A stretch of DNA of 64,000 nucleotides, taken from contig CM042092.1 of NCBI GenBank assembly GCA_023512835.1, positions 50,040,400 to 50,104,399 on the forward strand. Reading direction: 5' to 3'. Of this stretch, positions 1 through 11,705 are shown in pieces (position 1 is the stretch's first letter; each line of letters begins with the position of its first letter). This DNA comes from Taxillus chinensis (lineage: Eukaryota; Streptophyta; Magnoliopsida; Santalales; Loranthaceae). Below the pieces are notes generated by a model. It worked only from the letters and a program-made list of their open reading frames with translations. It was not told where the DNA came from and searched no databases. The translations under genes and the position numbers were made by a program.

Positions 1-1640
1 CGGACGTAGATGCCGGAAGACAATGCCGAGGATGCGCCCGAAGGAATGGTTTTTGGAACCATTCTGCAAAGAAACGAAATAAGAACATCCCCCAATCCAT
101 CGAAGACCTTCAAAAAACGCCGTACATGGCCAGGGAGAAGATCGTACGGAATCGAGTCCAGGGGCGATGTGCGAGCCAGAGGGCATCGACTTAGAATAGT
201 CGCCATACATCGATAAGCAACCCTGGAAGGATTTCACCTTGTATTCCTTCCCCTTGTTCGTGCAACCCATAGAAGCCGCCATTGGATCGGCATCGGGCGC
301 CGTGGTTCACCAAGAGGTAGGTGGAGAGCAGCGCGGAGAACAAACGGAGTGATGATGATGGATTCACCGCGGACATAAGAGGCGATGGAATCGGTGGTGC
401 AACTAATCCGTTGGTAATACTCAAGAATGTCATCGATAAGAAGATCGACGGGATTGGAGACCAGCTGAGTATGTGCGAGGCTTCAAGAAGAGGGCGAAGC
501 TGGAAAAACCAATCCGGAGGATCGAAACAAGATTCCAATCAACTAGATGGCCAGGATTAACGCCGGAAAGAGAGATTCTGGGTGCCATTGCAGATTTGAT
601 GGGAAGGAAAAGAGGAAAGGTGAGGTCTTGACAAAGAGAAGAAGCAACGAGAGGTTTAGGGATTTGAAATGAGCAATACTCGTGCTTGCAGAATGATCGT
701 AACATATAAGACCGAGTCCGCAAATGTCACGGGTCTAGGAATGTGTGAGTGAGATAGGGACCCGTGCGACATGCCGATGTCATTAGTCTAGATATCGATG
801 CGTCTCCGAATAAAACGATATCGTGGAGACCGCATGACCAAGTAGAGATTACAACTGGTTGCCATCCGAGAGAAGTGTGTGTGCAACCCGAGATATGCAT
901 TTAATGAATCATCATTATTCCTCCTCAAAAGCATGCGACATATGAGTATACGTGGATTGTCACAGTTAAACAATGTCGGAGTCCGGAGGTAAGAGCCGAC
1001 ACTCATCCTGGAGTTAATAATATTCGTGAAAGAGTATCCGGATGAATAATAGACCTTGTCCGTCATAAACGAGTTTGGTGAGAGAGTAGAGTAGATTCCT
1101 TTGCGGTCAAAAAGTCGAAGAGAAGAGAAGTACCACAACACTTCAAATCCGAGACTATGGACTGGATTTATCAATACGGTTGCAAAGAAAATTTGAACCT
1201 GGTAGCTAAATAAAGATATACTGAAAATACAAAAGCTTAAAGAGCAAGGATTAGTACGGATTAGAGATGAAAATCAGTGAAAAACAACATAATCCGAACC
1301 AATGAGAAACCAAACTCATGCATAGCTAAGAATGTAGTAGACGTATGCAACGTGAAAGTGATCAATATTACCGAATCAGGGCATATGTCGATAACAATAC
1401 ACAAGGTTCATATAGGTCAACATAACTAAACCGTCTTGCTGAACAACGTAGCTAAGATTAATTAAAGATCATATGATTTGGCTACATTAGGATTCATGAG
1501 TGAGCAATGATAAAGCGAACACATGTCAAAAGAAAGCAGATGATTAGTCGATTAAAATGCATGGTTGAAGAAGAAAATACATCCAAACATGCCACTTTTC
1601 TCGATTTAAAACAAGATGTCCAATCGGATCCGGAAGTAAA
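1..1640. other. unassigned left flank, possibly copia-A 3' region
   Basis: No convincing gene is seen here. Short open frames on both strands lack recognisable domains. The stretch lies downstream, in element orientation, of the copia-A RNase H, where a Sirevirus would have its 3' non-coding region, sometimes an envelope-like frame, and then the 3' LTR. I looked for a match to the copia-A 5' LTR at 8,016-9,242 and found none. The 3' LTR is therefore outside the window, deleted or replaced. What this DNA is remains open. Confidence 0.3.
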
Positions 1641-1686
1641 AGTTTAGAGGAGGGAGAATCCGAGACATATTAGGGGTTTATTGCTG

Positions 1687-1836
1687 CTCCCCCGTAGATC
1701 ATTTAATCCTCTCAATGAAAAGCTCCTCCTCGGATAGACGATCAGAAAGAGGTCATGAGACATATACGGGGGGGGGGGGGGTATTATCGAATAATATATA
1801 AAGTATTTTCTCCCCCGTAGATTGTGCAATCCTCTC
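1687..1836 (-). repeat. duplicated polypurine-tract-like motif, copia-A
   Basis: On the plus strand CTCCCCCGTAGAT occurs at 1,687-1,699 and again at 1,810-1,822. Each is followed at matching spacing by AATCCTCTC, giving a direct repeat of about 26 bp with few mismatches. A run of G lies between them near 1,770. Read in the element's direction (minus), the motifs are purine-rich, ATCTACGGGGGAG. Repeated polypurine tracts between pol and the 3' LTR are a described Sirevirus hallmark. That, plus the position beyond RNase H, is the basis for the call; primer function is inferred. Confidence 0.5.
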
Positions 1837-2290
1837 GGTTGACCGTTCCGATTTGTAGTTCAAGACTGCTCTATCTTATTAGAAAACTATACTTCGAAGT
1901 TGATCAGATCGCGTTTGAGTATTCATCCACCAGGCATTCCAAGCTAGCCCATTTCACTTCTTCAACTATGCATGTTAATAGAGTAATCTAAATGAACATG
2001 CTTTTGTCATGTGGTGATTAATGGAAGTTAAGATCATGAACCCGAAGGAGGTAAATCATATAAACTGTAATTTTGTTAGCTTTAAACGACTTCAGTCGGG
2101 AAACGTAAGCATCCTCCCATTATGAGGTTGAGATTAATATCAGAAACATGAAACCGTTAAACAGTAAGTATGATCAGCAATACAGTCAGTGAGTTTCTAC
2201 TACTTTCAAGAACGTACAATGCATGGTCTCGTGAGTAAATATCTTGTTGGGTAATTCAAATGAGAAGCTATGCAGAGAAGTCGAGCATAC

Positions 2291-2942
2291 CTAATCGGAA
2301 GAGTAGTTCGAAAAACCTCGATCAGGTAGGGGCTTTGTAAGTATATCTGCTAATTGATCTTGGTGGCAACATGTTCCCAGTTGAAATATGCTTTTTGAGA
2401 ACATGATCGCGTATGAAGTGATACCTGACCTCAATGTGCTTCGTCTTAGGATGCATGACAGGATTATTGCTGATGGCAATTGTACTAGTGTTGTCACAAT
2501 AAAGTGGAATAGAGAACATGTCGAATCCGTAGTCGGGAAGTTGACTTTGCATCCAAAGTAGGCTGTGCGCAAGAACTTCCTGTAGCTATATATTCCGCCT
2601 CAACAGTAGAGGTTGATACGGAATTCTCGCTTCATCGAACCATGAGATCAATCTATTTCCAAGAAACCGACACGTACCGCTTGTGCTTTCCCTGTCGATG
2701 CGACATCCACAGAAGTCGGCATCGAAGTACCCGGATAAGGTGAAGTTGGACTCCTTTGGGTACCAGAGTCCCAAATTCATCGTCCCTTTGAGATACCTTA
2801 ATATCCGTTTTACATGAAGCATATGTGACTCCTTGGGATTCGCCTCGGTATCGTGCACAAATGCAAGTTGCAAACATAATGTTCGGGCGACTTGGCCGTA
2901 AGATACAAGAAGGTTCCGATCATCCCTCTCGTAGTCACACAT
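2291..2942 (-). pseudogene. copia-A RNase H, frameshifted
   Basis: Copia RNase H degrades the RNA strand during reverse transcription. The minus-strand frame 2,942-2,586 carries the region after the reverse transcriptase, with LHVKRILRYLKGTMNLGLWY, a typical copia signature, then FDADFCGC and a STSGTCRFLGNRLISW segment. The end of the domain continues in other frames at 2,572-2,291, ending in QLADILTKPLPD, the usual copia pol terminus. At least two frame changes separate these pieces and one acidic region looks degraded. It is a relic continuous with the reverse transcriptase at 2,935-4,335. Confidence 0.85.
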
Positions 2943-4335
2943 TTATTGATATGCCGTCCACATCCGGATCTAACTTGGCACTGACAGGCATGGGAGTTTT
3001 GACGGGAGATGAACCTTCCATACCAAACTTCTTAATAAGATCGCGAGTGTACTTAGCCTGATTAATGAAGATTCCTTCCTTTAATTGTTTGACTTCAATT
3101 CCAAGGAAGTAGGACAGTTCTCCCATCATGCTCATTTCAAACTTGCCTGTCATCAACTTAGCAAACTCTTCACAAAGCTTCGGATTTGTTGATCCGAAAA
3201 TGATATCATCCACGTATATTTGTACGATCAGAGTGTGTCCTTTCTCTTTTCGTAAAAATAGGGTGGTGTCTATCTTCCCTTTTTGGAAGTTATGAGCAAG
3301 AAGGAATTCTGACAGTGTGTCGTACCAGGCTCTTGGAGCTTGCTTCAAACCATATAGTGCTTTCTGAAGTTTGTAGACAAGATGTCCTGCCTTAGATTCA
3401 ATGAAGCCGGGAGGTTGTTCAACATACACCTCCTCTTGAAGGTCTCCATTCAGGAATGCGCTCTTGACGTCCATTTGATAAACTATGAAGTTTTCATATG
3501 AAGCATACGCCAGAAACATTCGGATTGCCTCAAGTCTTGCGACCGGAGCAAAGGTTTCATCATAATCTATTCCTTCTTCTTGACGATATCCTTTGGCTAC
3601 CAGTCTAGCTTTGTTCCGGATTACTATTCCATCCGTATCAAGCTTGTTCCGGAACACCCATTTAACGCCAATGACTTGCTGAGACTTAGTCCTTGGTACT
3701 AAGGTCCACACATTATTTCTCTTAAATTGATTCAGTTCTTCTTGCATGGCTTCTATCCAATTCGAATCTTGAAGAGCTTCATCTACCACTTTTGGTTCTA
3801 TTTGAGATAGAAAACACGAGTAAAGACTCATGTTGGAGGTGGCTGCTCTTGTTCTTACACCAACAGTAGGATCACCAATCACTTGATCTGAGGGATGGTT
3901 TCGGGTCCATCTATAATTCTGTGCATGTGTTGGTTGATCTTGAACAATTTGAAGCTCTTCCAGATTAGGTGGTTCAGTTGTATCGACTGGTTGAGCTTCG
4001 TCCGGAGTAGATGTTTCCGTATTGAGAGGTACGGATGAACTAGTTGGTTCTTCAACACTGTTTCTTCCAGTGTTAACTAGTCCGGACGGACTTGAAGGTG
4101 CTCCGGAATTTTGTGTATCCGTAGGAGTATGTCCGGAGCTAAATGGTAGTCCGGAGTCAGAGTCATCCGTAGCATCATCCATAAAATTTCGTTGTGTTTT
4201 GCTGATGCCACGTGGTTGGTCAGGATATGTAACAAGAATATTCATAAACTTCGAGTAATCGACGTTGCTGTCCATGACCTGCATATTGGAATTTGAAGAA
4301 CCGACTTTTGACCCAAACGAGATTAGCTTCATCAA
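2935..4335 (-). pseudogene. copia-A reverse transcriptase (long intact segment)
   Basis: A 466-codon open frame. The first 170 or so residues are a Ser/Thr/Pro-rich linker after integrase. Then follow the RVT_2 landmarks [87 protein letters not shown] (catalytic Asp pair) and [10 protein letters not shown]. This is the best preserved part of the element; all visible catalytic landmarks are present. The flanking integrase and RNase H are frame-broken, so it would not be made as a functional polyprotein. Subfamily assignment (Sirevirus) is by motif resemblance. Confidence 0.9.
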
Positions 4336-4338
4336 AGG

Positions 4339-5148
4339 TCACATGGATAGATTCTTCAACTTTAAAAAGTTTTCTATTGAAGACCCGATAAGCCTTGCTA
4401 TGTAGTGAGTACCCGACAAAAATCCCATCATCGATTTTGGTTCAAATTTATTCCGGGTCTCTTTGCCATTGATCAAGTATATAGCAAGTACACCCAAAAG
4501 CTCGAAATGTGAAATTGAAGGTTTTCGTCCTCTCCACATCTCATAGGGTGTTTTCATGGTAGATTTATTTATTAGAGTTCTGTTTCGAACATAGCAGGCA
4601 GTGGACACAACTTCAGCCCATAGGCGAGAGGAAGCTTGCCCCTGCTAACATGGATCTACTAGCTTCAACTAAAGTTCGATTCTTGCGCTCGGCTACCCCA
4701 TTTTGTTGTGGGGTTTCGGGAGCAGAGAAGTCATCTTGTATGCCCTGTTCGGAACAATATGATCTCATTTCGAAAAATCAAATTTTATACCATGATCACT
4801 CCTGATGCATTTAATGCTCGGTCCTTGTGAGTTGCTTATCCAGTTGAAGAGATCTACAAGATGTTCAAAAGTTTGATCCTTTGATTTTAGGAACATCACC
4901 CATGTGTATCTGGTGAAATCATCGATAATCACAAGGGTATATCTCGCCCTGACTAGTGATGAAACAGATATAGGACCACAGAGGTCCATATGAAGAAGTT
5001 GTAGAGGAGCAGTTATTGAGTTAACCGATTTGCTCTTAAAGCTGTGTTTGGTCCGTTTACCAAGTTGGCATTCTCGCCAGAGAGTGTCTCTGGAGAACTT
5101 GAGTTTGGGTAGACCAGTGACAAGATCAAGTGACGCTAATTTAGACAA
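4339..5148 (-). pseudogene. copia-A integrase, frameshifted
   Basis: The frame 5,148-4,765 holds the end of the zinc-binding region and the catalytic core: CQLGKRTKHSFKSK, LLHMDLCGPI with the first catalytic Asp, VIIDDFTRYTWVMFLKSKDQT, and IRSDHGIKFDF with the second. The core continues in a different frame at 4,608-4,339, with YVRNRTLINKSTMKTPYEMW, typical of the copia integrase C-terminal side. The portion around 4,610-4,765, where the catalytic Glu is expected, is frame-disrupted. Integrase inserts the cDNA into host DNA; this copy is inactive. Confidence 0.85.
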
Positions 5149-5159
5149 AGTCTTAAAGT

Positions 5160-5615
5160 TTAAATGTGCGCATCGCTTGTGCCATAACCAACTATCTTCA
5201 TCTGTTGCTTTCGTGAGGAAGCATACAGGGTCGAAGAATTATTTCTTAAGACCACTAAGTATATGTCCCCATCTCTTGATCCGGATAACTTAACATCTCC
5301 TGGATAAGTTTTTCTTCTTGTACAGGTGTTGGACAAAAAGGAAACAGTAAATCCTTTGTCACATAGCTTACTGACACTTAGCAAATTATGCTTTAAACCT
5401 TCGACTAGTGCAACTTTAGTGATTGATACACAGCCATTAGTTAAAGTGCCATACCCGACAGTCTTACCTTTGCTGTTGTCGCCATATGAAACGGATGGAC
5501 CTTGTTTATCATTAACTTCTACAAGCAGAGTTTGATCACCCGTCATATGTCCGGAGCATCCACTATCAAGGATCCACTTGCTTTTATTGATCTTTAACTT
5601 CAAGTGATCCGGCAA
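5160..5615 (-). pseudogene. copia-A aspartic protease and pre-integrase region
   Basis: The minus-strand frame carries WILDSGCSGHMTGD, the copia protease active-site signature (D-S-G), near its N-terminus, then VGYGTLTN and the LKHNLLSVSKLCDKG landmark of the pre-integrase domain. The protease would cleave the Gag-Pol polyprotein. It continues gag (5,675-7,865) in another frame and leads into integrase (from 5,148) after a further break. Confidence 0.88.
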
Positions 5616-5674
5616 TGCATTCCAGAGATGCTCCTGAAAGACAACAGTTTACACTTTTGGTGCCCAAACTTGTC

Positions 5675-7865
5675 TCAGGCGGTTAGAAGAGAGAGCAAGA
5701 TATTGTCAACATTTACGGATTTGATTTTGCTAGGACTCTTAGCTTTCCAAGTTGACATTAACTTGTTAGTTTCAGCTACTTCTTTTATTTGGGTTTTCTT
5801 GGGAGAGACACTCCTTTTAGATTTAGATTTTGTTTTGCTCGAAGAACCCCTTTTATAAAACTGATCTTTATTGGATTGAAATTGATTACAAAGCCAGCTA
5901 TCAAATAGACTCCAACATTCATAGTGATAATGACCCATTTCCCTACAGATGGAACAGACACTATAATGTGAAGTACAAACAGGGGATACAGGTCTCTTAG
6001 ATTTTACAGATTTTCTACTCTGTTCCCTGTGGCCTAATCCATTACGTTTGGGTGACGCGCTCTTGGCCCTAAATGCGTCAGCCTTAGCCTTGTCTTTCTT
6101 TTTGGGTGCTACAGTTTTGGCTTTAACTGCAGCAGCCTTCCCTTCATCTTTAGTTACGGGTGCTACTGGTTCGGGAAGTGCAGTAACAGCCTCTGCTCCA
6201 CAGTCATAAACTATGGTGCCACCTGAAATGAAACCATCCAATGGTTTAGATGTACTAACAGGATATAAGTTGGTTAGTTTAGGAGTGAAATCCGGAGGAC
6301 ACTCAGTAGCTTGAGCTATGGAAGTTGATGGTTCGGAACCTAGGCCAGGTTTGACTCGGATGTCGTCAGGATCAGTCCTAAAGGTAGAGGATATTTCCCC
6401 GGATTTTAGCCACTTACGATTTATTTCCTTTTCCTGTTCCAGTTCATTTTCGAGTCTTTTTACTATAACTTTTAGGCCTGAGAGATTGGTATTTAACAAA
6501 TGATTTTCAGCTCTTAGATCATGATACCAAGCTTCTTTTCCTCTGAAGTCAGTGACGTCCTTTTCGAGTCTATTAATAGTAAATTCAAGACGTTTATTCT
6601 GACTTTCCATATCTTTGTACATTTGAGTAATTATTAGTCTCTCATTCTTTTCATGATCACATGCAGTAGTAAGAGATTCTAATTTACTCAGGAGCTCAGA
6701 GATAGAAGGTACCTCAGTATTTGTCATGAGGCAGACGTTCGGCTTAGTGGTCGGCTCATCATCCGAGGATTCCTCCTCTTCTTCCGAGCCACTCATGTAT
6801 TTTGTCACGAGTGCCTTCCTGTTGCTCTTGCTGTTATCTGAGGTGGAGCGGCGAGGAGTTACCTTGTCACTTTTCTCGGCCACTTTTGTTTTGAACCTGC
6901 ATTCCTTGGCCCAGTGACCGATTTTCCCACAGTTGAAACATTCCTGGGAACTGGACTCCGGTCGCTCCTTCCTTTGGAACGATGATGATGAGCGTCTTCT
7001 GAACCCTTTTCTGCTTTTCCGTAGGAATCGCTCAAAGGATTTGACAAGAAGGGCTATCTCCTCCTCCTCGTCAGAATCAGAATTGTCAGATATGTCCGTA
7101 TCATCATTCCTCAGTATGTTTAGACATTCTGTAGCTTTGAGAGCTACCCCCTTTTCTTTCTGAGCTATTTTCTCATCTCTGTCAGAGTACTTAAACCTGA
7201 CTTCGTGAGTCCGCAGCTCTCCATACAGTTCTTCAAGGGGAACATACTGCCAGTTTTTGTCTGATTGCATCTGGAGTTGTTTGGAGTAGTAGCGATCCGG
7301 CAAGGAGCGAAAGAACTTGTCATTAATCTGGGATTGAGAATAATGCTCATTGACAGTCTTCAGCTCAAGAATGAGCTTGCCGAATCTCCGATAGATGCTT
7401 TCAAGTGATTCGCCCGGTTTATGATTAAAACTCTCAAAGTTCTGTCTGAGAGTGCAGATCACATTCTGCATCTGGGACTGACTCCCCTCATAGAGGATTG
7501 TCAGTTTGTCCCAAACAGCTTTTGCTTGTCGTGCAGCCCTGGACGTCTGTGGAAAGCCTCGGAATCCAAAGACGATGTAACATAAGCCGAGCCTTTTCAC
7601 TAGCGCACCGCCAGGCTCTTTCATCGTTGGTAAGTTCAAGATCTGTCTTTGGCCTCCTAACTCCATGTTCTCCGATAGTCATCGGAATTGGAATCTCCTG
7701 ATGAAGACATGGCCACATAAGATGATCATGGCATACCATAAACATCTTCATACGAGCTTTCCATTGGGAGAAAAGCTCAGGTGTGAATTTGGGCGGTTTC
7801 GTTAAAGTAAAACCAGAACTCCGTGGTAGAGGAGCGGCGCAGCAGCGGTTGAGGTGGGTCGACAT
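5675..7865 (-). pseudogene. copia-A gag, long, with two zinc-finger-like motifs
   Basis: Gag forms the virus-like particle and binds genomic RNA. The N-terminal part (about 7,865-7,600) has KPPKFTPELFSQWKARMKMF, a plant copia gag start. After a frame change near 7,600 it continues in a long open frame to 5,675 with the UBN2-type region (RYYSKQLQMQSDKNW, EELYGELRTHEV), an acidic stretch, a CCHC knuckle (CFNCGKIGHWAKECR), a predicted coiled coil and a Lys/Ser-rich tail. The tail holds a second Cys/His cluster (CSICREMGHYHYEC). The extended coiled-coil and basic C-terminus fit Sirevirus gag. A single frameshift appears to be the main lesion. Confidence 0.85.
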
Positions 7866-8001
7866 TTTCACCGCCGCTTCGATTCGGGATAGGCTCCTGT
7901 GCACCTCCGGAGTTAAGGCGAGTGTTGAATAGCATACTGCTTTCTTCGGCCATTTCTGAGATTGAAAGAGTGGGATCTCTACTTAGAACAAAGTAGAACT
8001 T

Positions 8002-8013
8002 GCTCTGATACCA
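8002..8013 (-). promoter_or_regulatory. copia-A primer binding site (tRNA-iMet)
   Basis: The minus strand reads TGGTATCAGAGC, the usual plant initiator-tRNA-Met primer site, two bases inside the LTR end. First-strand cDNA synthesis starts here. It fixes the element's orientation and the inner edge of the 5' LTR at 8,016. Confidence 0.9.
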
Positions 8014-8015
8014 CT

Positions 8016-9242
8016 TGATGGTCCCTTGGAGCCTAAACGGGGGGGGGGGGGAATAGGCTCTTATTAAAACTCTTTCCTTTCTCTCAAGACACAAACACTT
8101 ATCTAGTTTAAGTGATAAAATCACCTGCGGAAGATAACCAGGATAGTGGAAGTATTTTGTTTTATTATCACAAGATGAATACAACAAAATAGAAGCAAAA
8201 CTCTCTTACACTCTGTTTACAAATGAACTCACACACTAGCCAAGTTCTATCTCTAAAGATGATAAAGCTCCTCTATTTTTCGACTTCTTTTTTTCTAATG
8301 TATAAGTATGAATATTTATACAAAACATTCCTAAGAGACAACCTTGGAACTTGTAGTTCCGGAATGCGTTCCGCACTAACTATCCCTCGGTAATCTCTCT
8401 GCCTTGACTGCTGCGGATTGTGGAGCTCAAGATCTTGGATTTGAAGAGTATAAGTGTCTTTGTGAGTTCCGAGATACAATTAAGGTTGTGTCCACATATC
8501 CGGATGATCCACGTGTAAGATTCTTCAGGTTCTCAATACATTCGTCTTACATCGGGACACCACGAGCTGATAACTTTAAATGCGGTTTAGTTGGAGCAGT
8601 GTCTTCTTGGTCCGGTGTAATTTTCCTTACTCCGTAGCTAATGAAGCTCGGAACCTTACTCCGTGTCAATGGTTACTTACTCCGTATCTATTTAGTACTG
8701 GAATCCTTAGTCCGTGTCAGCGCTTCCTTACTCCGCATGTAAGTTCCTTACTCCGTATGTAAGTTCCTTACTCCGTATGTAAGTTCCTTACTCCGGGCGA
8801 GTCTTGAAAAGTCTGATAACTTATTCCGTGTCAGCGCTTTCTTACTCCGCATGTAAGTTCCTTACTCCGTATGTAATTTCCTTACTCCGTATGTAAGTTC
8901 CTTACTCCGAGCGAGTCTTGAAAAGTCTGATAACTTATTCCGTGTCAGCGCTTTCTTACTCCGCATGTAGGTTCCTTACTCCACACTTATCCTTTAAGTT
9001 CTTAGTCCGTAGGATTGTTCCTTATTCCGTATGTATTTGTTACTTGGTTATTTACCAAGTGTTTGACGACACTCACTCTTGTCCGGATCAGGATTATGTA
9101 TCCTGTCCTTAGCTTTGCTCTCACAAGTGCATCTCTGGATTAATAACATATCTTCTGCAATGATCAAATAAACACAAAAGATCTCAGATCAAATTATATA
9201 AGGCTTTATCAGCATTATCCAAATTCTGGGTTTGATCCAACA
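8016..9242 (-). mobile_element. copia-A 5' LTR
   Basis: About 1,227 bp, read on the minus strand as TGTTGGATC...GACCATCA, with the primer site two bases downstream. A TATA-like GTATAAATATT lies on the minus strand near 8,310-8,325. The region nearest the 5' end (8,627-9,010) is a higher-order tandem repeat listed separately. A poly-C/G run is at 8,040-8,052. The outer edge at 9,242 abuts GGGTGTGTTCTGATGCAGG, which is RNase H coding DNA of gypsy-1, so 9,243-9,247 (GGGTG) is the expected target duplication. Confidence 0.8.
8627..9010 (+). repeat. higher-order tandem repeat in the copia-A LTR
   Basis: A short word, TTCCTTACTCCGTATGTAAG, is repeated with small changes. It is organised in a larger unit that begins TCCGTGTCAGCGCTT at 8,711, 8,825 and 8,939, a constant period of 114 bp. 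The larger unit also contains GCGAGTCTTGAAAAGTCTGA. The block lies in U3 of the minus-strand LTR and could be a transcriptional enhancer; that is inference. Confidence 0.85.
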
Positions 9243-11111
9243 GGGTGTGTTCTGATGCAGGAACACAAAGTCATAGCATATGGCTCGCGACAGCTGAAGC
9301 CCCATGAGCAGAATTACCCAACGCACGACCTGGAGTTAGCAGTAGTTATTTTTGCCCTAAAGTCTTGGCAACATTACCTTTTGGGGGAGAAATTTGTGGT
9401 ATACACTGACCACAAAAGCCTACAGTATATCTTCACCCAGAGAGACCTAAATTTAAGACAGAGGAGATGGGTAGAGTACCTGCAAATGTTTGATTTTACA
9501 CTCTCCTATACGCCTGGGAAGGGGAATGTAGTTGCCGACGCGCTGAGTAGGAAGGGAAAAGCTGAGGTTTCCATTAGAGAATGGAAAATGATGGAACAGT
9601 TAGCAGTGCTTTAGGTATAGCCTGATCTTAGCAGTGGGGAAGCAGTCCTGTGTCCTATCATCGCAATGCCAAAGTTATACCAACGTGTCCGTGATGGCCA
9701 GTTGGGGGACTTGGACTGTGAAGTAATCCGGGCCCAAATATAGGCCGGTGAGATATCGGAAGAGTGGACAGAGGAAGCTGAACATGAGTTTAGATTTCAG
9801 GGGCGTCTGATAGTACCGCCCTCCCTTCGAGAGGATGTGATGAGGGAGTTTCATCATTCCCGTTTGGCTGTACATCCAGGAGGAACAAAGATGTATCACG
9901 CCGTGCGAGCACAGTTCTGGTGGCCGGGACTGAAGAAAAGTATAGCAAAGTTTGTTTCCAGGTGCCTTACTTGTCAGCAAGTGAAGGCAGAGCACCAATG
10001 ACCTGCTGGTCAATTGCAGCCTTTGCCTGTAGCTGAGTGGAAGTGGAAACATATTACCATGGACTTTGTGATAGGACTTCCTACTACTTCAGGGAGGAAG
10101 GACATGATTCGGGTCATAGTAGACCGATTGACCAAATCAGCCTATTTCTTGGCTATTCGGGAGCGAGACTCCATCGGGACGTTAAGCCAGTTATATGTTG
10201 ATGAAATTGTCTGATTGCATGGAGTACCCGTGTCTATTGTTTCAGACAGATATGCACGGTTTACCTCACGTTTTTGGAGTGGTTTGCAAGAGGCATTGGG
10301 GACACGACTTAATTTGAGTACTGCTTATCACCCCGAGACTAATGCTCAGTCAAAGAGGACGATTCAGACACTGGAAGATTTGTTGAGAGCCTATGTGCTT
10401 GATTTTGGAGGATCATGGGCTTCTCACCTTCCTCTAGTAGAGTTTGCCTATAATAACAGCTACCAGGCTTCCTTAGGGATGGCCCCGTTTGAGGCTTTAT
10501 ATGGTAGACCCTGTCGGTCTCCATTGTGTTGGGCAGAAGTTGGAGAGGCAGCTATGTTGGGACCTCAATTGGTCCAAGAGGCTACGGCAAAAGTACAGCT
10601 GATTAGGCAACGCCTTCTTACAGCTCAAAGTAGACAAAAGTCTTATGCAGATCACCGACGCCGACCGTTGGAGTTTTTGGTTGGAGACCACGTATTCCTT
10701 CGTGTTTCCCCACGGAGGGGACATAAGCGATTTGGGAGGGGATCCAAGTTATCTCCGAGATACATAGGCCCATTTCAGATATTGAGTAGGGTCGGACCTG
10801 TTGCATATCAGTTGGCATTACCTCCACGTTTGAGCAGAGTTCATAATGTCTTCCATGTATCCCAGTTGCGGGCATATCATCTGGATCCCACACATGTGTT
10901 GGACTGGAGTACTCTGGATATTGGGGAGGATATGACGGTTGTCGAGGCACCTCTACGCATTGTGGACAGGCGCGAGAAACTGCTACGAGGAAAGATTATT
11001 CCTTTGGTTCGGGTGTTATGGGAACACCGAGGTATAGAGGAAGAGACTTGGGAACGTGAAGTTGAAATGTGTGCTCACTACTCTGATCTGTTCGAGGACG
11101 AACAACCCTAA
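9243..11111 (+). pseudogene. gypsy-1 RNase H, integrase and chromodomain (Tekay/Del-like)
   Basis: RNase H occupies 9,243-9,612 ([30 protein letters not shown]). After a stop near 9,613 come the integrase zinc region (HHSRLAVHPGGTKMYH, CLTCQQVKAEH) and further stops near 9,741, 10,000 and 10,212. The integrase core follows (HITMDFVIGLP, IVSDR) and an open C-terminal frame 10,215-11,111 with the GPF-type region and a chromodomain-like tail ([20 protein letters not shown]). The expected catalytic Glu of the core is Lys (AAG at 10,353-10,355). The left end is cut by copia-A, so reverse transcriptase and gag lie beyond the window. Chromodomain plus a 2.2-kb LTR suggests the Tekay/Del lineage. Confidence 0.9.
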
Positions 11112-11261
11112 AGGAGGGGAGGAAGGCAAACATCAACCCTGAAATAATCAGGTACTATTGATTATTTCTCTTTGCTGTTGTGTATTGTGTTCATTGGTTG
11201 TGGTCGTTTCCTCATTCCAAGTTTTCTTTTCGAGGACGAAAAGTCTTTAAAGGGGAGAGGA

Positions 11262-11662
11262 TGTAAAGACCCGTGTTTGAGGGGTTCTTGGAGTTGGCCT
11301 TGAGTAGGAGACCTTGTCTTAGAGAATGAACATCAGAACAGTGAGGTGCTAGTCGAATGGGGAATTTTGACTATACTTGGGCTCAATTTGGAGTTTGAGG
11401 CCCTGAGGGGTATTTTAGGAATTTCACATATATTTAAATATCCCAATTAACATTTATTTGAGGGTTTTTATTTTTATATGAGTTGGGCTTAATGAAAATG
11501 GGTTGTTGAGCCTGATGAGGTGGGTTAGAAAACCATGGGTTTTGGGCTGTAGACTGCTGGGCTTTAATTAATCAAAACTACGTCATTTTGATTAAGAGGG
11601 GTCTATATAAAAAGGTGGAGTTCAAAGGATTAGGGTTCTTGACCCTTGCAACCCTTGTAGCC

Positions 11663-11705
<43 letters not shown>

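Larger units (their letters stand above)
2291..9242 (-). mobile_element. Ty1/copia retrotransposon, Sirevirus-like (copia-A)
   Basis: Read on the minus strand the order is 5' LTR (9,242-8,016), tRNA-Met-type primer site, gag, protease, integrase, reverse transcriptase, RNase H, which is the Ty1/copia order. A long gag with coiled-coil and basic regions, the YVDDIIFGS reverse transcriptase motif and duplicated purine tracts point to the Sirevirus (SIRE) group. Coding is broken into several frames, so it is non-autonomous now. Its LTR abuts codon-level homology of gypsy-1 at 9,243, so it inserted into gypsy-1. The 3' LTR is not in view. Confidence 0.85.

Noticed and set aside
788..1174. 128-codon minus-strand frame
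   Set aside because: No domain, signal or homologous neighbour; comparable frames are expected by chance.
4022..4258. Plus-strand frame opposite the copia-A reverse transcriptase linker
   Set aside because: Shadow of the minus-strand coding sequence.
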